Source: Pseudolysinimonas_A sp044239695
GTDB taxonomy: Bacteria; Actinomycetota; Actinomycetes; Actinomycetales; Microbacteriaceae
Reading direction: 5' to 3'
Assembly: GCF_044239695.1 (NCBI RefSeq)
Contig: NZ_JBIIAW010000005.1
Span: 1 to 57,797, forward strand
DNA length: 57,797 nt
Both the position numbers and the translations under genes were made by a program. A model generated the notes under the pieces. It saw nothing but the letters and a program-made list of their open reading frames with translations. It did no database searches and had not been told where the DNA came from. Shown here piece by piece: positions 56,000-57,797 of the stretch. Position 1 is the stretch's first letter. The number at the start of each line of letters is the position of its first letter.

Positions 56000-57619
56000 G
56001 TGACCGTTCTCGACGATGCGCTGGCCCGGCTCCGGGGCCGCGACCTCGCCGCTCCCGACGGCCCGCTCCGCGACGGGCTCGTCGATGAGGGCGTCGGCTT
56101 CGCGGCGCTCGGCGGACCCCTCGAGGCGCGCTGGGATCAGGCCCTCGTCGAACTCGACTCGTGCATCCGCCCGCTCGCCTCCGGCGACGGCGCCCCCGTG
56201 CTCACCGAAGGTCCGGCCTACCCCGGCACCTGGATCGAGAGCACCGGCTCGATCAGCACCGAGGTGCTCACCCGCTTCGCCCCGAGGGTCGCCCGCGCGA
56301 CGAGCGAGCAGTTCGCGACGTCGCAGCGCGACGACGGGCTCATCCCGTACAAGGTCGTCGACGACGGGCCGGGCTTTTTCCAGATCCAGATCGTGACGCC
56401 GTTCGCGCGCACCGTCTGGAACCACTACCTCGCCACCGGCCGCGACCGGCACTACCTGCGGCGGATGTTCGACGCGATGGCCCGCATGGATGCCTGGCTC
56501 GCCGAGTTCCGGGACACCCGCGGCACCGGCGGGGTGGAGGCGTTCGGCACCTTCGACACCGGGCACGACATGTCGCCGCGCTTCTGGTTCGTGCCCGACC
56601 GGCCGCTCGGGGACGCCACCCGCGTCGACCCGACGAACCCGCTGGTGCCGTTCGTCGCCCCCGACCTCACCGCGAACGTCGCCGCGCAGCGCGGCTACCT
56701 CGCCCTCATCGCCGCCGAACTCGGCCTCGACGGCGCCCCGTGGCGCGCGGCCGCGGCGGCCTCCGCGGAGTCCCTCTTCGCCCAGTGCTTCGACGAGACC
56801 GACGGCATCTTCTACGACCGCGACGCGACCGGGGAGCTGCGCCGCGTGCAGTCCGACGTGCTGCTGCGGGTACTCGAGTGCGAGATCGGCGACGACGCGT
56901 TCTTCGCCGCCGCGCTCGAGCGCTACCTGATGCACACCGGCAAGTTCCTCGCCCACTACGGATTCACCTCCCTCGCCCTCGACGACCCGCGATTCGACGC
57001 CGACGCCGGTCGCAACTCGTGGGGCGGCCCGGTCAACTTCCTCTCGCTGATCCGGTCGCCGCATCCGTTCGAGCACCACGGCCGGGTCGCCGAGCTCGCG
57101 CTCACGGCCGCCCCCGTGCTCGCCGCCGTCGCCCTCGCCGACCGGTTCCCGCAGTGCCTCGACCCGTGGAGCGGAGCGCCCGGGTTCACCGACCACTACT
57201 CGCCGTCGATCCTCTGGTTCCTCGACGCGATCGAGCGGCACGCCGGCATCCTGCCCCGCCCCGACGGGCAGCTCTGGTTCAGCGGGATGCCGCCCACCCG
57301 GCTCGAGCACGGCGCCTCGGCGTCTGCGGTGGCGTACGCGCGGGTGGTCGACGGGGTGCGGTTCGAGCTCGCCGCCGACGACGCGCGCGTCGTGGTGTTC
57401 CGCGCCGGGTCGCTGCTGGCGGAGTTCCCCCGCGGCTGGCGGCTCGTCACCGACCGCGCCGGGATGCCGACCGCCGTCGTCGGTCTCGCCGCCGCTGCGG
57501 TGTCGGGGGTGCTCGCCCTCGGGGACACCTCGCGGGAGCTGACCCTGGCTCCCAACGACGTCGTCGACCTCGCCACGGGCGCACGCACCTCTCCCGGCTT
57601 CACCCCGCCCCGCGCCTGA
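56000..57619 (+). CDS. (Alpha/alpha)6-barrel glycosidase, MGH1-like / GH63-GH37 related
   Basis: 539 residues from GTG with AAGGA 8 bases upstream, no signal peptide. The central part is helical with paired motifs VWNHYLATGRDRHYLRRMFD and GRNSWGGPVNFLSLIR, typical of trehalase- and mannosylglycerate-hydrolase-like barrels; a beta-sandwich of about 100 residues closes the C-terminus. The substrate is unknown. Cytoplasmic location and the neighbouring importer suggest it cleaves imported glycosides, releasing the sugar acid used by the catabolic operon. Possibly co-transcribed with the binding protein by read-through. Confidence 0.8.
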   Translation: MTVLDDALARLRGRDLAAPDGPLRDGLVDEGVGFAALGGPLEARWDQALVELDSCIRPLASGDGAPVLTEGPAYPGTWIESTGSISTEVLTRFAPRVARATSEQFATSQRDDGLIPYKVVDDGPGFFQIQIVTPFARTVWNHYLATGRDRHYLRRMFDAMARMDAWLAEFRDTRGTGGVEAFGTFDTGHDMSPRFWFVPDRPLGDATRVDPTNPLVPFVAPDLTANVAAQRGYLALIAAELGLDGAPWRAAAAASAESLFAQCFDETDGIFYDRDATGELRRVQSDVLLRVLECEIGDDAFFAAALERYLMHTGKFLAHYGFTSLALDDPRFDADAGRNSWGGPVNFLSLIRSPHPFEHHGRVAELALTAAPVLAAVALADRFPQCLDPWSGAPGFTDHYSPSILWFLDAIERHAGILPRPDGQLWFSGMPPTRLEHGASASAVAYARVVDGVRFELAADDARVVVFRAGSLLAEFPRGWRLVTDRAGMPTAVVGLAAAAVSGVLALGDTSRELTLAPNDVVDLATGARTSPGFTPPRA

Positions 57620-57637
57620 GTCCCGTCGCGCCCCTTC

Positions 57638-57682
57638 GCGGGTTGAGTGCCGACCGCGCCCGCGGGCGGTGTATCGAAACCC
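57638..57682. repeat. Imperfect palindromic repeat, copy 6 (left half of an inverted pair)
   Basis: GCGGGTTGAGTG arm and GTGTATCGAAACCC arm with a less regular GC-rich centre. It lies 18 bases after the glycosidase stop. Confidence 0.85.
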
Positions 57683-57703
57683 ACTATCCGGGTTACTCGG
57701 AGG

Positions 57704-57745
57704 CGGGTTTCGATACACCGGGCTACGCCCGGCACTCAACCCGCG
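57704..57745. repeat. Imperfect palindromic repeat, copy 7 (right half of an inverted pair)
   Basis: Opposite orientation to copy 6, about 21 bases away. Inner stem CCGGGC-TAC-GCCCGG. Contains the probable stop of the gene at the right edge. Confidence 0.87.
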
Positions 57746-57797
57746 GTGATGAGGGTGAGCCCGTTCTCCGTCTCCTCGAGGGGGAGGAATCGGGCCC
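57736..57797 (-). CDS. C-terminal end of an unidentified minus-strand gene
   Basis: Only 19 codons are in the window: ARFLPLEETENGLTLITAG, then TGA inside repeat copy 7. The ending TAG resembles the repeat-derived C-termini of three other genes here, which supports it being real. Too short to assign a family. Confidence 0.45.
   Translation of the reverse strand, partial: ARFLPLEETENGLTLITAG

Noticed and set aside
31270..57745. Palindromic repeats as a CRISPR array
   Set aside because: Copies are kilobases apart or in inverted pairs, with variable stems and no regular spacers; no cas genes.
1..57797. tRNA, rRNA or replication-origin signals
   Set aside because: No cloverleaf-like segment, rRNA core sequence or DnaA-box cluster was found by reading both strands.

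Overview
The window comes from a high-GC actinobacterium, most likely a member of the Microbacteriaceae. The evidence is strongly GC-biased codons, many GTG starts, genes chained by 1-14 base overlaps, a Streptomyces-type cellobiose locus, a mycobacterium-type DevR/DevS (DosR/DosS) dormancy regulon, CX5R arsenate reductases of the mycothiol-linked kind, and a short palindromic repeat of a type I associate with this family. No rRNA, tRNA, CRISPR array or intact transposon was found.

Layout. 1-4.1 kb: the 3' part of pgm, a membrane-anchored D,D-carboxypeptidase and a 14-helix drug exporter that ends in a strong hairpin terminator. 4.1-10.0 kb: a complete cellobiose operon (cebE-cebF-cebG-bglC-cebR) behind a TTGACA promoter with a near-consensus CebR operator. 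10.0-21.5 kb: an aquaporin, then a hypoxia/dormancy block: a short-chain dehydrogenase, a P1B ATPase, a small membrane protein, three universal stress proteins, two FMN split-barrel proteins (one fused to BON domains), a DUF1003 protein, a flavodoxin and devS-devR. Eight DosR-type boxes of the form GGGACSTTSGKCCC lie in front of these units. 21.5-24.7 kb: an arsenic operon (ArsR-ArsC fusion, a helical-bundle ArsC, a stand-alone ArsC) on an apparently leaderless transcript, then nhaA behind a structured leader RNA. 24.7-31.3 kb: a LacI-controlled sugar operon (ABC importer, clan GH-J glycosidase, family VIII esterase) with two operators in the divergent promoter region.

31.7-34.7 kb: an atypical, less GC-rich island with a broken serine recombinase, a membrane protein of unknown function and a two-gene ATGA-coupled module. 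One gene of the module is a 4-helix protein resembling TRADD-N-associated membrane proteins; the other is a soluble protein with an abortive-infection-like C-terminus. This is the best candidate for an undescribed conflict system here. 34.7-39.6 kb: a small membrane protein, a decayed copy of the hmuV 3' end, an MFS exporter, and an iron/haem cluster (hmuV, hmuU, lplA). 39.6-45.8 kb: a HelD/HelR-type RNA polymerase motor ATPase, a monoacylglycerol-lipase-like hydrolase, a MarR-MFS pair and an SGNH esterase.

45.8-57.8 kb: a sugar-acid operon. An ABC importer (its binding protein is encoded separately on the other strand), a Gfo/Idh oxidoreductase, a uronate-dehydrogenase-like SDR, KdgD, an enolase-superfamily dehydratase and a 2-oxoglutarate-semialdehyde dehydrogenase together outline an oxidative uronate/aldarate route to 2-oxoglutarate. 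A LacI regulator sits between two promoters that share the operator core GAAAGCGGTTTC. An (alpha/alpha)6 glycosidase follows, and the tail of one further gene runs off the edge. Seven copies of an imperfect palindromic repeat lie at gene ends from 31 kb onward, and several genes take their stop codon from it.
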